Part shown: positions 9,313-18,740 of the stretch, piece after piece
Layout: the number at the start of each line of letters is the position of its first letter
How positions within the stretch are numbered: the stretch's first letter is position 1
Source: Variovorax boronicumulans
Lineage (GTDB): Bacteria > Pseudomonadota > Gammaproteobacteria > Burkholderiales > Burkholderiaceae_C
Length of the DNA stretch: 64,000 nucleotides
Direction of reading: 5' to 3'
NCBI RefSeq assembly: GCF_019352895.1
Contig: NZ_JAAAFX010000009.1
Span: 266,764-330,763, forward strand
Made by a program: the position numbers and the translations under genes
Notes under the pieces: generated by a model
Told to the model about the DNA's origin: nothing
The model's database searches: none
The model's input: only the letters and a program-made list of their open reading frames with translations

Positions 9313-10550
9313 CGCGCCACCTCTTCGCCGAGCGGCTTGAAGGCCAGCTGCACCTGCGTTCTGGCCAGGTCGCGCTGCAAGGCCAGCAGCTTGCGCTGCG
9401 CCTCGACCTCGGCATGCCGGGCCTCGAACAGCGTGACCAGGCTGCCCTGGTTGGACTGGTAGGCGGCCGTGGCGGCGGTCGTCCTCTGGCCGGCCGGAAC
9501 GACGACCGCGCCGCGGTAGCGTTCGATGCGTTGCTGCAGGCGCTGCGCGTCGCTGGCGAGCGATCGGTACTCGGCGGTGGCGGCCCGGGTGGCTTCGGCC
9601 AGCGCGGCCTCGGCCTTGTCGGCCAGCGCGAGCTGGGCGGCGGTGTCGCGGTCCTGGCGCTCGCCGGGCGCGATGGCCAGCGGGATGTTCACGCCCACCG
9701 ACACCATGTCGGCATAGCCGGTGCGCTGGCCGTAGCTGAGGTCCCAGCTCCAGTTGGGCTTGCGGTTGGCGGCGGTCACGTCGGCGTTGCGGCGCGCCAT
9801 GTCGAGCGCGCGCTGCAGCGTTGCGACCGTGGGGTGCGCGGCCACATAGGCTGGCTCGGTGGGCAGCGTGATGGCGGGCGGCGGCTGCAGGTCTTCGGGC
9901 ACGACGCCGACCCAGCGATGGAAGGCCACACCGGCGGCGCTCTGCTGCTGCCGGATGTCGGCCGTCTCGTCTTCGGCCACGCCTTTGGCGCCGGCCAGGG
10001 CCAGCACCTCCTGGCTGCTGCCCGCGGCCGAGGACAGGCGCGCGCGCGACGCTTCCAGCTCCTCATGGGCGTGGTGTTCCATGCGCGTGGCGAGCTTCAG
10101 GTTCTCGCCGGCATAAAAGGCGTCGACGTAGGCCAGCGCGGTCTGAAGGCGGGTGTCGGCGGTGGCGGCCTGCACCTGCACCGCCTCGCGATCGACCGCC
10201 GCATCGGCGGCCGCCTGCCGCGCCGCGCGCTTGTCGGCGGACAGCCATTCCTGGCTGATGCCGATGCGCTTCATGGTCATCGAATCGCGCGCGGTGTGGA
10301 AGCGGTCCGGCCCGGTGGCGGGCAGGTTGTCGACGCCGATGCGCAGCGTGGGGTCGGGCAGCTGGGCGGCCGCATGGGCTGCCTCGGTGGCGCTCAGGAC
10401 CCCGGCCTGGGCCGCGCGGGTGCTCTGGGAGCGCTGCGCGGCAAGCTGCAGCGCGGCGTCGAGGGACAAGGACGGCGGGGACGCGGCCGCGGCAAGGCAC
10501 GGCAGTAGCGCGGCGGCCCAGACGGCCGCGCGCGAGGAGAGAAGGGACAT
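9309..10550 (-). CDS. cusC: TolC/CusC-type outer-membrane efflux protein
   Basis: A 413-aa outer-membrane channel subunit of the efflux operon. It has a signal peptide ending near AAAS and two TolC-like repeats rich in Ala, Gln and Arg heptads. At 413 aa it is shorter than E. coli CusC (457 aa) and has no lipobox, as in CzcC-like proteins. The frame opens at 10607, but GGAG sits correctly before the ATG at 10550, giving a clean signal peptide. Its ATGA overlap with cusB indicates coupled translation. Confidence 0.87.
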   Translation of the reverse strand: MSLLSSRAAVWAAALLPCLAAAASPPSLSLDAALQLAAQRSQSTRAAQAGVLSATEAAHAAAQLPDPTLRIGVDNLPATGPDRFHTARDSMTMKRIGISQEWLSADKRAARQAAADAAVDREAVQVQAATADTRLQTALAYVDAFYAGENLKLATRMEHHAHEELEASRARLSSAAGSSQEVLALAGAKGVAEDETADIRQQQSAAGVAFHRWVGVVPEDLQPPPAITLPTEPAYVAAHPTVATLQRALDMARRNADVTAANRKPNWSWDLSYGQRTGYADMVSVGVNIPLAIAPGERQDRDTAAQLALADKAEAALAEATRAATAEYRSLASDAQRLQQRIERYRGAVVVPAGQRTTAATAAYQSNQGSLVTLFEARHAEVEAQRKLLALQRDLARTQVQLAFKPLGEEVAR

Positions 10551-10626
10551 GAGAACTCCGCAGACGAACGAAACAATCGCCGGGTTGCGGACACGCCGCA
10601 CCGGCACCGATCAGTCGACGGAGGGA

Positions 10627-11013
10627 TCAGACGCGCAGTCTGCGCGTGGAGAGGAAAACGGGTTCGGGCGGCGGATGCTGCCGCTCGGGTTCGGCCTGGC
10701 GGGGCAGGGCATGGCCCTCCGACGCCAGCACCAGGGGCATGACCACGATCTGCACGATGGCGGGCAGCGAGGGCGTGCTGAGCTTCACCGGCTCGAAGGA
10801 CAGCGAGAGGTCCGCGGCATGCTGGAAGCACAGCACCGGCTGGGCCATGTCCATGCCCTCGCAGGGCGCGCCTGTCGCCATCATCTCGGCCATGGCGTCG
10901 GTGTCTGGCACGCCGGGGCAGACATAGCTCGCCAGCGCCAGCTGCGAGAACAGCAGCGACAGGACCACGGCGAAGGCGGTCAGGCAGCGATGGAGGGAGC
11001 GGCGGCGGGCCAT
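10627..11013 (-). CDS. Small secreted protein heading the cus operon
   Basis: A 128-aa protein with a strong signal peptide (RRCLTAFAVVLSLLFSQLALA) and a mature part containing three cysteines and a Met-rich stretch (MAEMMATG, EGMDM), followed by a hydrophobic segment near residues 83-95 and a basic, Pro-rich tail. I do not recognise a firm family. It lies 76 bases upstream of cusC on the same strand and appears to be the first gene of the copper operon. The Met/Cys/His residues fit a periplasmic copper-responsive role, but that is inference from context. Confidence 0.6.
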   Translation of the reverse strand: MARRRSLHRCLTAFAVVLSLLFSQLALASYVCPGVPDTDAMAEMMATGAPCEGMDMAQPVLCFQHAADLSLSFEPVKLSTPSLPAIVQIVVMPLVLASEGHALPRQAEPERQHPPPEPVFLSTRRLRV

Positions 11014-11062
11014 GAAGACGCGGAGTGTAGCGCGGCAGGCCGCGGCTTGCAGGAGCCGGGGT

Positions 11063-12085
11063 TCAGGTCCTGGATTGCGACTGCGACTGCGACTGCGACT
11101 GCGACTGCGACTGCGACTGCGATGGCGATGGCGATGGCGATGGCGATGGCGCGCCCTCGCGCGTCGCGGGTGCTGCCACGGCCTCCACCGCGGGTTCGTG
11201 TGATGGCCGGACCGTCACCCCCACGTCGAGCGTGTGGCGCGCGCCGCCGTGCAGCACGCCGCGCATCGGCGAGACGTCGGCGTAGTCGCGGCCGATGGCC
11301 AGGGTCACGTAGTCTTCGCCCGGCTGGCGGCCGTTGGTCGGGTCGAAGTCGGCCCAGTCGCCAGGGCCGTCCGCGCCGGGCAGGTAGACCGACACCCAGG
11401 CATGCGAGGCGTCGGCGCCGACCAGCCGCGGCTGGCCCGGCGGCGGCTGCGTGAGCAGGTAGCCGCTGACGTAGCGTGCCGGCAGGCCCATGGTGCGGAA
11501 GCAGGCGATCAGGATGTGGGCGAAGTCCTGGCACACGCCCTTGCGCTGGGCCAGCGCCTCGACCGCGGGCGTGCTGATCTCGGTGCTGGTCGCGTCGTAG
11601 TCGAAGTCGCGGTACATGCGCAGCATCAGGTCCGTCGCGACCTCGAAGGTCGGGCGGCCCGGCACGAAGCTGGCGCGGGCGTAGGTGGCGAAGTCCTCGT
11701 GCCGCGGCACGTAGTGCGAGGGAAAGACGAAGTCCGAGGCGGGGTCGAAGGTCGCACCCTTGGCATAGCGGAAGCGCTCGCGCACCGCCTCCCAGGGCAA
11801 CTCGCGCGCGATGCTCTTGGCCAGCACCGGCTCCGAGGTCTCGACCACGCTCTGGGCCTTGACCACCAGGTGTTCGTGGGTCGACTCGAGCGCGAAGAAG
11901 GCCCGCGTGTTGCCGTAGACGTCGGCCGACTCGCTGCGTTGCGCGGGCTCGGGCGTGATCGACAGCGCATGGCTCAGCAGCTTCTGCGAGGCGGTCTCGC
12001 GCGGTTTGAGGTGCGCCAGGTGCTGCGCGGTCTCGACCGGCGGCACGTAGTCGTAGCGGGTCTCGTGGGTGACGTGCAGGCGCAT
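11063..12085 (-). CDS. Transglutaminase-like protein with S/Q-repeat tail
   Basis: A 340-aa protein: an N-terminal transglutaminase beta-sandwich (about residues 1-85), then a transglutaminase/protease core with an intact triad, Cys185 (KGVCQDF), His228 (ASHAW) and Asp248 (DFDPTNG). Such cytosolic proteins travel with circularly permuted ATP-grasp and alpha-E proteins in a predicted, uncharacterised peptide-ligation system; it may hydrolyse or transfer amide bonds. It follows the ATP-grasp/alpha-E gene, with two repeat elements between them. The last 30 residues are an unusual run of five Pro-Ser and seven Ser-Gln pairs encoded by a hexanucleotide array. Confidence 0.85.
   Translation of the reverse strand: MRLHVTHETRYDYVPPVETAQHLAHLKPRETASQKLLSHALSITPEPAQRSESADVYGNTRAFFALESTHEHLVVKAQSVVETSEPVLAKSIARELPWEAVRERFRYAKGATFDPASDFVFPSHYVPRHEDFATYARASFVPGRPTFEVATDLMLRMYRDFDYDATSTEISTPAVEALAQRKGVCQDFAHILIACFRTMGLPARYVSGYLLTQPPPGQPRLVGADASHAWVSVYLPGADGPGDWADFDPTNGRQPGEDYVTLAIGRDYADVSPMRGVLHGGARHTLDVGVTVRPSHEPAVEAVAAPATREGAPSPSPSPSPSQSQSQSQSQSQSQSQSRT
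11077..11148. repeat. Hexanucleotide array in a coding tail, (GCGACT)7(GCGATG)5
   Basis: Twelve perfect 6-bp units on the plus strand: seven GCGACT then five GCGATG. Read leftward they encode Ser-Gln and Pro-Ser pairs at the end of the transglutaminase-like protein. Because the unit is six bases, slippage would lengthen or shorten the tail without a frameshift. Confidence 0.95.
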
Positions 12086-12149
12086 CTCAGTTCTCCGTGG
12101 CAGTGCGCGCCGAGGACAGCGGATGAACCTGGCACAGGCGAAGGCCAGG

Positions 12150-12227
12150 GATACCGCGGAACCGGCTTTGCCGGGCCGCTGGTATCGCCCCCTCGAGGGG
12201 GAGGCGCCGCAGGCGCGTCGGGGGTGG
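12150..12227. repeat. Dispersed palindromic repeat, copy A
   Basis: GATACC-GCGG and CCGC-T-GGTATC form a stem around an inner CCGGC/GCCGG hairpin, followed by a second small hairpin (CCCCCTCGAGGGGG) and a GGCGCCGCAGGCGCGTCGGGGG tail. It is tandem with copy B at 84-bp spacing, between the ATP-grasp/alpha-E and transglutaminase genes. Confidence 0.9.
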
Positions 12228-12233
12228 TCCAGA

Positions 12234-12311
12234 GATACCGCGGAACCGGCTTTGCCGGGCCGCAGGTATCGCCCCCTTGAGGGGGAAGCGCCGCAGGCGC
12301 GTCGGGGGTGG
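12234..12311. repeat. Dispersed palindromic repeat, copy B
   Basis: Nearly identical to copy A over 78 bases (differences include CCGCAGGTATC for CCGCTGGTATC and TTGA for TCGA in the second hairpin). It ends six bases from the stop of the ATP-grasp/alpha-E gene, so it would lie in the 3' end of that message. Confidence 0.9.
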
Positions 12312-12316
12312 GCTTC

Positions 12317-15028
12317 TCATACGCCGACCGAGCGCACGGACTCGGAAGTGAGCGTGAAGTAGCGGATGCCGATCGCATCCGACACGTGGTAGGCCGCGGT
12401 CTCGCAGAACTCGAAGAGCTGGATCAGCGCGGGGTAGCGGCCTTCGGCGTCGGTCTCGCACAGGTGCTCGAGCGTCCACATGGCCGGGTCGGGCAGCTCG
12501 TACGAGAGTGCGGTCAAGGTGCCGGGCGCGCTGCCCGCGAGCTTGGCGATGCGCCCGCGCAGCGTCTGCGTGACCCAGGCCAGCGAACGCGGGTTGTCGC
12601 CGTCGAGCACCAGCAGGTCGACCATGGTCGCCACGTCGCGGCGCTGCTGGTAGCGCGCGTGGAAGGTGATGGTGCTGTCGAACAGCGCCACCATGGCCTC
12701 GAAGCCGCTGACCTCGTGCACCGCGCCGTTGGCGAAGCCCGCGGCCATCGCGCTCGACAGGAAGGCCAGCCGCTCGATGTGGCGGCCGATGGACAGCAGG
12801 CGCCAGGCATCGTCGCGCGTCATGCGGTCGGTCTGCGCGCCGGTCATGGACGACAGGGCGGCGCTCGCGGCCTCGAGCGAGCGCAGCGCGGCACCGGCGG
12901 CCAGCGTGCCGTCGAGCCTCTCGCCGGGCTGCTCGGTGGTCTGGTGCAGGAAGTCGATCTCGGCGCGCACGATCTGGTTCCAGTGGTCCTGCGACAGCCG
13001 CTCGCGCACCGCGGCCGCGGCCTGCCGCACGCAACGCAGGTTGTAGCCCACGCTGCCGCCGGTCTCGACGTTGCCCAGCTCGGCGATCAGCGCGCGCTCG
13101 AACACGCGCCGCGACTTCGAGCCGATGGGCACGCCGGGCGCGATCAGCGCGTTGCGCGTGGCCAGGCCGTGCAGCCATTCGAGCAGCGTGCGGGAGGAGG
13201 GGTCCTCGCCGCCCATCAGGTCGAGCGTGATGCGCGCCAGGCGCACTGCGTTCTCTGCGCGCTCGGTGTAGCGGCCCAGCCAGAACATGTTCTCGGCCGC
13301 GCGGCTGGTCACGGGCGCGCGGTGCCGCGCCAGCGAGGCCGGCGTGGCCTGCGGCTGCAGCAGCGTGGTGCGGTCGACCTCGCCATGCGTCTGCACCCAC
13401 ACGTCGGCACTGCTGCCGCCGCGCTGCATCGACGCGATCTGCGCATTGGCGCCGGCCAGGCGCGCCAGCCCGCCGGGCAGCACGCGCCAGGACTGCGCGC
13501 CGTCGCTGACCGCGAACACGCGCAGCAGCACCGAGCGCGGCGCGATCCGGCCGCGCTCGGCGCGGTCGCTGCCTTCGGCCCAGGTCGGCATCTGCGACAG
13601 CGGCAAATAGCTCTGCACCGTGTGCTCGTCGCCCTGGCGCACGATGCGGCCGGCCCATTCGTCGAGCTCGCGCCGGCCCATGCGGCTGCCCAGCACGGCT
13701 TCGAAGCTGGTGTGCGAATCCTCGCCCGGGTAGGTGGCCTTGATCGCGCAGTCGCCCAGTTGCGGCAGCGCGGCCTCGAGCGCCGCGCGCTCGCCGCACC
13801 ACCAGGTCGGCAAGGCCGGCAGCTGCAGCTTCTCGCCGATCAGGCGGCGCGCCAGCGCGGGCAGGAAGCCCAGCAGCGCAGGCGATTCCAGGAAGGCCGA
13901 GCCCGGCATGTTGGCCACCAGCAGGTTGCCGGCGCGGATGGCCTGCAGCAGGCCGGGCACGCCCAGCGTGGAGTCGGGGCGCAGCTCGAGCGGGTCGAGG
14001 AACTGGTCGTCGAGCCGCTTGATCAGGCCGTGCACCGGGCGCAGGCCCTGCAATGTCTTGAGGTACACGCGCTGGTCGCGCACCGTGAGGTCGCTGCCCT
14101 CGACCAGCGTCACGCCCAAATAGCGCGCCAGGTAGGCGTGCTCGAAGTAGGTCTCGTTGTAGGGGCCGGGCGTGAGTAGCGCGATGTGCGGCGGCGAGCC
14201 CGCCGGGCACATGCGCTGCAGGCCTTCCATCATCGCGCTGTAGGTCGCGGCCAGCCGCTGCACCTGCAGCTCCTCGAAGGCCTGCGGGAACTGGCGCGAG
14301 ATGGCCAGCCGGTTCTCGAGCAGGTAGCCCAGGCCGGAAGGCGCCTGGGTGCGCTGCGATACCACCCACCAGTTGCCGTCGGGGCCGCGCGCCAGGTCGA
14401 AGGCCGCGATGTGCAGCCAGGTGTCGCCGGGCGGCTTCACGCCGTGCATGGCGCGCAGGTAGCCCGGATGGCCGCGCACCAAGGCCGCGGGCAGCAGGCC
14501 TTCGGCCAGCAACTGCTGCGGGCCGTAGACGTCGGCCATCACGCGGTCGAGCACGCGCACGCGCTGCTGCACGCCGGCCTCGATCTGGGTCCAGCTCTCG
14601 GGCGAGATGATCAGCGGGAACAGGTCCAGCGACCAGGGCCGCTGCGGGCCGTCGGCATCGGCGTAGACGTTGTAGGTGACGCCGTTGTCGCGGATCTGCC
14701 GCGCCATGCTGGTGGCGCGCCGCGGCAGGTCGGCGAAGCCGCCATGGCCCAGGTGGTCGAAGAAGCGGCTCCAGGGCGGCGTGAGTTCGGACGGCGCCGC
14801 GGCCTTGGCCGTCGGGGCTGGCGCAGCCGCCGGTGCCTGCGCCGCGTCGTGCAGCACCGGCGCGGGCGCGGCAGTCGGCGTGGCCGGGCGCGCCGGCACG
14901 ACAGGCGTCGCCGCGCCGCGCAATTCGTCGAAGTGGCCGGCCGAGGCGGCAGGCGCCAGCGCCGAGGCCAGCGCGGCAGGGGATTCGAGCGCTTGGGCTT
15001 CGAAGAGCGATTCGTTCAGGGGTTCCAC
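12317..15028 (-). CDS. Circularly permuted ATP-grasp fused to alpha-E domain
   Basis: A 903-aa fusion. Residues 1-90 are an Ala/Pro-rich linker. About 90-580 match the circularly permuted ATP-grasp family (NVYADADGPQRPW, TPGPYNETYFEHAYLARYLG, KATYPGEDSHTSFEA), expected to ligate a carboxylate to an amine using ATP. From about 585 to the end is an all-helical alpha-E domain beginning AAENMFWLGRYTERAENAVRLA. Homologous domains occur as two separate genes at 29677-32177. It is the middle gene of a leftward operon between two transglutaminase genes. The start is a GTG with a weak ribosome-binding site. The substrate is unknown; the family's link to peptide or tag synthesis is a published prediction, not shown here. 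Confidence 0.85.
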   Translation of the reverse strand: MEPLNESLFEAQALESPAALASALAPAASAGHFDELRGAATPVVPARPATPTAAPAPVLHDAAQAPAAAPAPTAKAAAPSELTPPWSRFFDHLGHGGFADLPRRATSMARQIRDNGVTYNVYADADGPQRPWSLDLFPLIISPESWTQIEAGVQQRVRVLDRVMADVYGPQQLLAEGLLPAALVRGHPGYLRAMHGVKPPGDTWLHIAAFDLARGPDGNWWVVSQRTQAPSGLGYLLENRLAISRQFPQAFEELQVQRLAATYSAMMEGLQRMCPAGSPPHIALLTPGPYNETYFEHAYLARYLGVTLVEGSDLTVRDQRVYLKTLQGLRPVHGLIKRLDDQFLDPLELRPDSTLGVPGLLQAIRAGNLLVANMPGSAFLESPALLGFLPALARRLIGEKLQLPALPTWWCGERAALEAALPQLGDCAIKATYPGEDSHTSFEAVLGSRMGRRELDEWAGRIVRQGDEHTVQSYLPLSQMPTWAEGSDRAERGRIAPRSVLLRVFAVSDGAQSWRVLPGGLARLAGANAQIASMQRGGSSADVWVQTHGEVDRTTLLQPQATPASLARHRAPVTSRAAENMFWLGRYTERAENAVRLARITLDLMGGEDPSSRTLLEWLHGLATRNALIAPGVPIGSKSRRVFERALIAELGNVETGGSVGYNLRCVRQAAAAVRERLSQDHWNQIVRAEIDFLHQTTEQPGERLDGTLAAGAALRSLEAASAALSSMTGAQTDRMTRDDAWRLLSIGRHIERLAFLSSAMAAGFANGAVHEVSGFEAMVALFDSTITFHARYQQRRDVATMVDLLVLDGDNPRSLAWVTQTLRGRIAKLAGSAPGTLTALSYELPDPAMWTLEHLCETDAEGRYPALIQLFEFCETAAYHVSDAIGIRYFTLTSESVRSVGV

Positions 15029-15107
15029 GGTGCGCCGATTGTCACACCGCCGTCATCGACGGCGCCCGCGAAGACGTGACAAATCGCCGCAATACGCATG
15101 GAAGCGC

Positions 15108-18100
15108 TCATCCTTTTCTGAGATCGAGCGTGAAGGGGAATTCGCGGCTGCCCGCGAGTTCGATCGTCGCCGGTGGCGTCTTCATCAGCCCCGGCGTGTG
15201 GCCGGTGCGCGTGAAGCGCGACATGCGCCGGCTCTCGGCCTCGTAGGCGTTGACCGGGAAGGTGTCGTAGTTGCGTCCGCCCGGGTGGGCCACGAAGTAC
15301 TGGCAGCCGCCCAGCGAGCGCTTCATCCAGGTGTCGACGATGTCGAAGGTCAGCGGCGCATGCGCGCCGATGCTGGGGTGCAGCGCCGAGGGCGGGTTCC
15401 AGGCCTTGTAGCGCACGCCGGCGACGAACTCGCCGACCGTGCCCGTGGGCTGCAGCGGCAGCACCTTGCCGTTGACGGTGATCACGTGGCGGCTTTCGTT
15501 CAGGCCGGTCACGCGCACCTCGATGCGTTCGAGCGACGAATCGACATAGCGCACCGTGCCGCCGGACGAGCCTTCCTCGCCCATCACGTGCCAGGGCTCG
15601 AGCGCGTTGCGCAGCGACAGCTCGACGCCCATCGCCTGCACCTGCCCGACCAGCGGGAAGCGGAACTCGAGGTGCGGCGCGAACCAGTTCGGGTCGAAGG
15701 CGAAGCCGGCCTGGCGCATCTCGCTGATCACGTCGTCGAAGTCCATCTTGACGAAGGTCGGCAGCAGGAAGCGGTCGTGCAGTTCGGTGCCCCAGCGCGT
15801 GGCGGGCGCCTTGTAGGGTTCGTCCCAGAAGCGCGCGATGAAGGCGCGCAGCAGCAGCTGCTGGGCGATGCTCATGCGCGCATGCGGCGGCATCTCGAAG
15901 GCGCGCAGTTCCAGCAGGCCCAGGCGGCCGGTCGCCGAGTCGGGCGAGTAGAGCTTGTCGATGCAGAACTCGCTGCGGTGCGTGTTGCCGGTCACGTCGA
16001 CCAGGATGTTGCGCAGCGTGCGGTCGACCAGCCAGGCCGGCATGTTGGCGCCGTAGATCTCGCGGTTCTTCGCGATCTCCTTGAGCGCGATCTCCAGCTC
16101 GTAGACCTGGTCGTTGCGCGCTTCGTCCACGCGCGGCGCCTGGCTGGTCGGGCCGATGAACATGCCCGAGAACAGGTAGCTCAGCGAGGGGTGGTTGTGC
16201 CAGTAGAGCAGCAGGCTGGCCAGCAGCTCGGGCCGGCGCAGGAAGGGGCTGTCGTTGGGCGTGGCGCCGCCCATCACGAAGTGGTTGCCGCCGCCGGTGC
16301 CGGTGTGGCGGCCGTCGGTCATGAACTTCTCGGCCGACAGCCGGGTCTCGAAGGCCGCGTCGTAGAGGAACTCGGTGTGCGCGACCAGCTCCTTCCAGTT
16401 GTTGGCCGGATGGATGTTGACCTCGATCACGCCCGGGTCTGGCGTGACCGCCAGCATCTTCAGCCGCGGATCGCGCGGCGGCGCGTAGCCTTCCATCACG
16501 ATCTGCAGGCCCAGCTGTGTCGACGTGGCCTCGATGGCCGCGACCAGGTCGAGGTAGTCCTCGAGGCGCTTGAGCGGCGGCATGAAGACGTAGAGCACGC
16601 CCGAGGCGCTGCCGACCTTTTCCGCGGCCGGGCCGTTGGCGCGGCGCGGGTCGCGCACCTCGACGCACAGCGCGCTGCGCGTGATCCAGTGGGCCGATTC
16701 GCCGCGACCGGGCTGGCGCGGCGTCTTGCCGTCGGCCTCGGTTGCGCCGAGGCCCGTGGTGCTCGCGCTTCCCGGTGTCTGCATGCGCAGCGCCGCGCCC
16801 GAGGCCGGCGGCGTGCCGAAGGCATAGGGCACGGTGCCCATGTCGGCCTTGGGGCCGACCGGCGGACCGGCGTAGCGCGCGCGGTAGTCCGCTGCGTCGG
16901 GCAGGCTGCCCACGGGCGCGGTCGGGTCGCGGTCGATCAGGTAGGGGTAGTCGCCCTTGCGCACCCAGGGCTGCGAGTCGAGCGGCAGCCGGTAGCCCAT
17001 GGGCGAGTCGCCCGGGATCAGGTACATGCGGTCGTCGCGCAGGAACCAGGGGCCGGTCTTCCAGCCCGGGCCTTCGAGCGCGGGGGCGTCGCGGTCGGCA
17101 CTTGCGGGCTCGATCGGCAGCATGTAGCCGATCACCGCGTCGAGCTTCTGCGTGAACACCCGTCGCAGGCGCACGCGCTCCATCTCGTCGTCGAGCTTGG
17201 AGTCGAAGGGGTCGACGTTGACCGGCAGCCGGCGCTCGCGCCAGAGGTAGTAGTAGGTGTCTTCGTAGGCCGGCTGGATGTAGCGCTCGGTCAGGCCCAG
17301 GCGGTGCGCCAGCACGGTGGTGAAGCGGCGCGCGTCCTCGCTGGTGTAGTGCGTGGGCACGCGCTCGTCGGCGAAGAGTTCGGGGTCGTGCCACACCGGC
17401 TGGCCGTCGGCGCGCCAGAAGATCGACAGCGCCCAGCGCGGCAATTGTTCGCCCGGGTACCACTTGCCCTGGCCGAAATGCAGGAAGCCGCCGTCGCCGT
17501 ATTCGGCGCGCAGCTTCTGCACCAGCTCGGTGGCGTAGCCGCGCTTGGTCGGGCCCAGCGCATCGGTGTTCCATTCGGCCGCGTCGCGGTCGCCGGTCGC
17601 CACATAGGTCGGCTCGCCGCCCATCGTGAGGCGCACGTCGCCGGCCGCCAGGCGCTTGTCGACCGCCTCGCCCAGGGCCAGCACCTCGGCCCATTGCTCC
17701 TCGGTGTAGGGCTTGGTGACGCGCGGCGATTCATGGATGCGCGTGACCACCATCTCGTGGCCGAACTCGACCTCGGCGTCGTCGACCACGCCTTCGATCG
17801 GCGCGGCGCTCGAGGGCGTGGGCGTGCAGGCCAGCGGGATGTGGCCTTCGCCGGCCAAGAGGCCCGAGGTGGCGTCGAGACCGATCCAGCCCGCGCCGGG
17901 CAGGTAGACCTCGCACCAGGCGTGCAGGTCGGTGAAGTCGACCGTGGTGCCGCTCGGGCCGTCGAGCGCCTTGACGTCGGGCGTGAGCTGGATCAGGTAG
18001 CCCGAGACGAAGCGCGCGGCCAGGCCCATGTGGCGCAGCAGCTGCACCAGCAGCCAGCCCGAGTCGCGGCAGGAGCCGCTGCCGTTGGCGAGCGTCTCTT

Positions 18101-18608
18101 CGGGCGTCTGCACGCCGGGCTCCATGCGGATCAGGTAGTTGACGTCGGACTGCACCTGCTGGTTGATGCCCACCAGGAAATCGATGGTGCGCTGTTCCTT
18201 GCGCTCGATCTTGTCGAGGTAGGCCTGCACCAGCAGCGTGGCCTCGTCGGCCACCAGGTAGGGCGCGAGTTCCTCGGCCTGGGAGGCGGTGTACTTGAAG
18301 GGGAAGTTCTCGGCCTGCGGCTCGAGGAAGAAGTCGAAGGGGTTGTAGACCGCCATCTCGACCACGAGGTCGACCGTGACCTTGAATTCGCGCGTCTTCT
18401 CGGGGAAGACCAGCCGCGCCTGGTAGTTGGCGAAGGGGTCCTGCTGCCAGTTGACGAAATGCTGCTCGGGTTCGATGCGCAGCGAATACGAAATGATGTT
18501 GCTGCGGCAATGGGGCGCCGGACGCAGGCGCACCACCTGCGGGCCGAGCTGCACCGGACGGTCGTACTTGTAGTGGGTGACGTGGTGAAGAGCGGCGTGA
18601 ATGGACAT
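15108..18608 (-). CDS. Transglutaminase and DUF2126 fusion protein
   Basis: An 1166-aa protein with an N-terminal transglutaminase-like unit (about residues 1-290), triad Cys180 (GSGSCRDSG), His229 (DLHAW) and Asp245 (GLDATSG), joined to a very large DUF2126 domain reaching the C-terminus (LTMGGEPTYV, GTGGGNHFVMGG, HWITRSALCVEVRD). DUF2126 contains glutamine-synthetase/amidoligase-like features and is thought to make amide bonds, so one polypeptide may both form and cleave or transfer them. This long form with both domains is common in proteobacteria. It is the first gene of the leftward operon, 79 bases before the ATP-grasp/alpha-E gene. ATG start at 18608. Confidence 0.88.
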   Translation of the reverse strand: MSIHAALHHVTHYKYDRPVQLGPQVVRLRPAPHCRSNIISYSLRIEPEQHFVNWQQDPFANYQARLVFPEKTREFKVTVDLVVEMAVYNPFDFFLEPQAENFPFKYTASQAEELAPYLVADEATLLVQAYLDKIERKEQRTIDFLVGINQQVQSDVNYLIRMEPGVQTPEETLANGSGSCRDSGWLLVQLLRHMGLAARFVSGYLIQLTPDVKALDGPSGTTVDFTDLHAWCEVYLPGAGWIGLDATSGLLAGEGHIPLACTPTPSSAAPIEGVVDDAEVEFGHEMVVTRIHESPRVTKPYTEEQWAEVLALGEAVDKRLAAGDVRLTMGGEPTYVATGDRDAAEWNTDALGPTKRGYATELVQKLRAEYGDGGFLHFGQGKWYPGEQLPRWALSIFWRADGQPVWHDPELFADERVPTHYTSEDARRFTTVLAHRLGLTERYIQPAYEDTYYYLWRERRLPVNVDPFDSKLDDEMERVRLRRVFTQKLDAVIGYMLPIEPASADRDAPALEGPGWKTGPWFLRDDRMYLIPGDSPMGYRLPLDSQPWVRKGDYPYLIDRDPTAPVGSLPDAADYRARYAGPPVGPKADMGTVPYAFGTPPASGAALRMQTPGSASTTGLGATEADGKTPRQPGRGESAHWITRSALCVEVRDPRRANGPAAEKVGSASGVLYVFMPPLKRLEDYLDLVAAIEATSTQLGLQIVMEGYAPPRDPRLKMLAVTPDPGVIEVNIHPANNWKELVAHTEFLYDAAFETRLSAEKFMTDGRHTGTGGGNHFVMGGATPNDSPFLRRPELLASLLLYWHNHPSLSYLFSGMFIGPTSQAPRVDEARNDQVYELEIALKEIAKNREIYGANMPAWLVDRTLRNILVDVTGNTHRSEFCIDKLYSPDSATGRLGLLELRAFEMPPHARMSIAQQLLLRAFIARFWDEPYKAPATRWGTELHDRFLLPTFVKMDFDDVISEMRQAGFAFDPNWFAPHLEFRFPLVGQVQAMGVELSLRNALEPWHVMGEEGSSGGTVRYVDSSLERIEVRVTGLNESRHVITVNGKVLPLQPTGTVGEFVAGVRYKAWNPPSALHPSIGAHAPLTFDIVDTWMKRSLGGCQYFVAHPGGRNYDTFPVNAYEAESRRMSRFTRTGHTPGLMKTPPATIELAGSREFPFTLDLRKG

Positions 18609-18740
18609 CAGTGGTTCTCGGAGCGGAGCGAGTGGCGACGTGCCTCAAGTGAGACGCATACTAGCCCACAGGCATAGCAATTTACGCGCCATCAGAGCGT
18701 TGAAAGGGAGGCCCTGCCGTATGGAATCGAGAGTGTTTTC

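Noticed and set aside
11077..11148. Possible CRISPR-like array
   Set aside because: Contiguous 6-bp units without spacers; it is a coding microsatellite.
12150..12311. Possible insertion-sequence ends
   Set aside because: No transposase between or beside the copies and no target duplication; the palindromes fit a REP-type element.
14676..18677. A 1333-codon open frame opposite the transglutaminase-DUF2126 gene
   Set aside because: Antisense to a well-conserved gene with a full catalytic triad; no recognisable fold.
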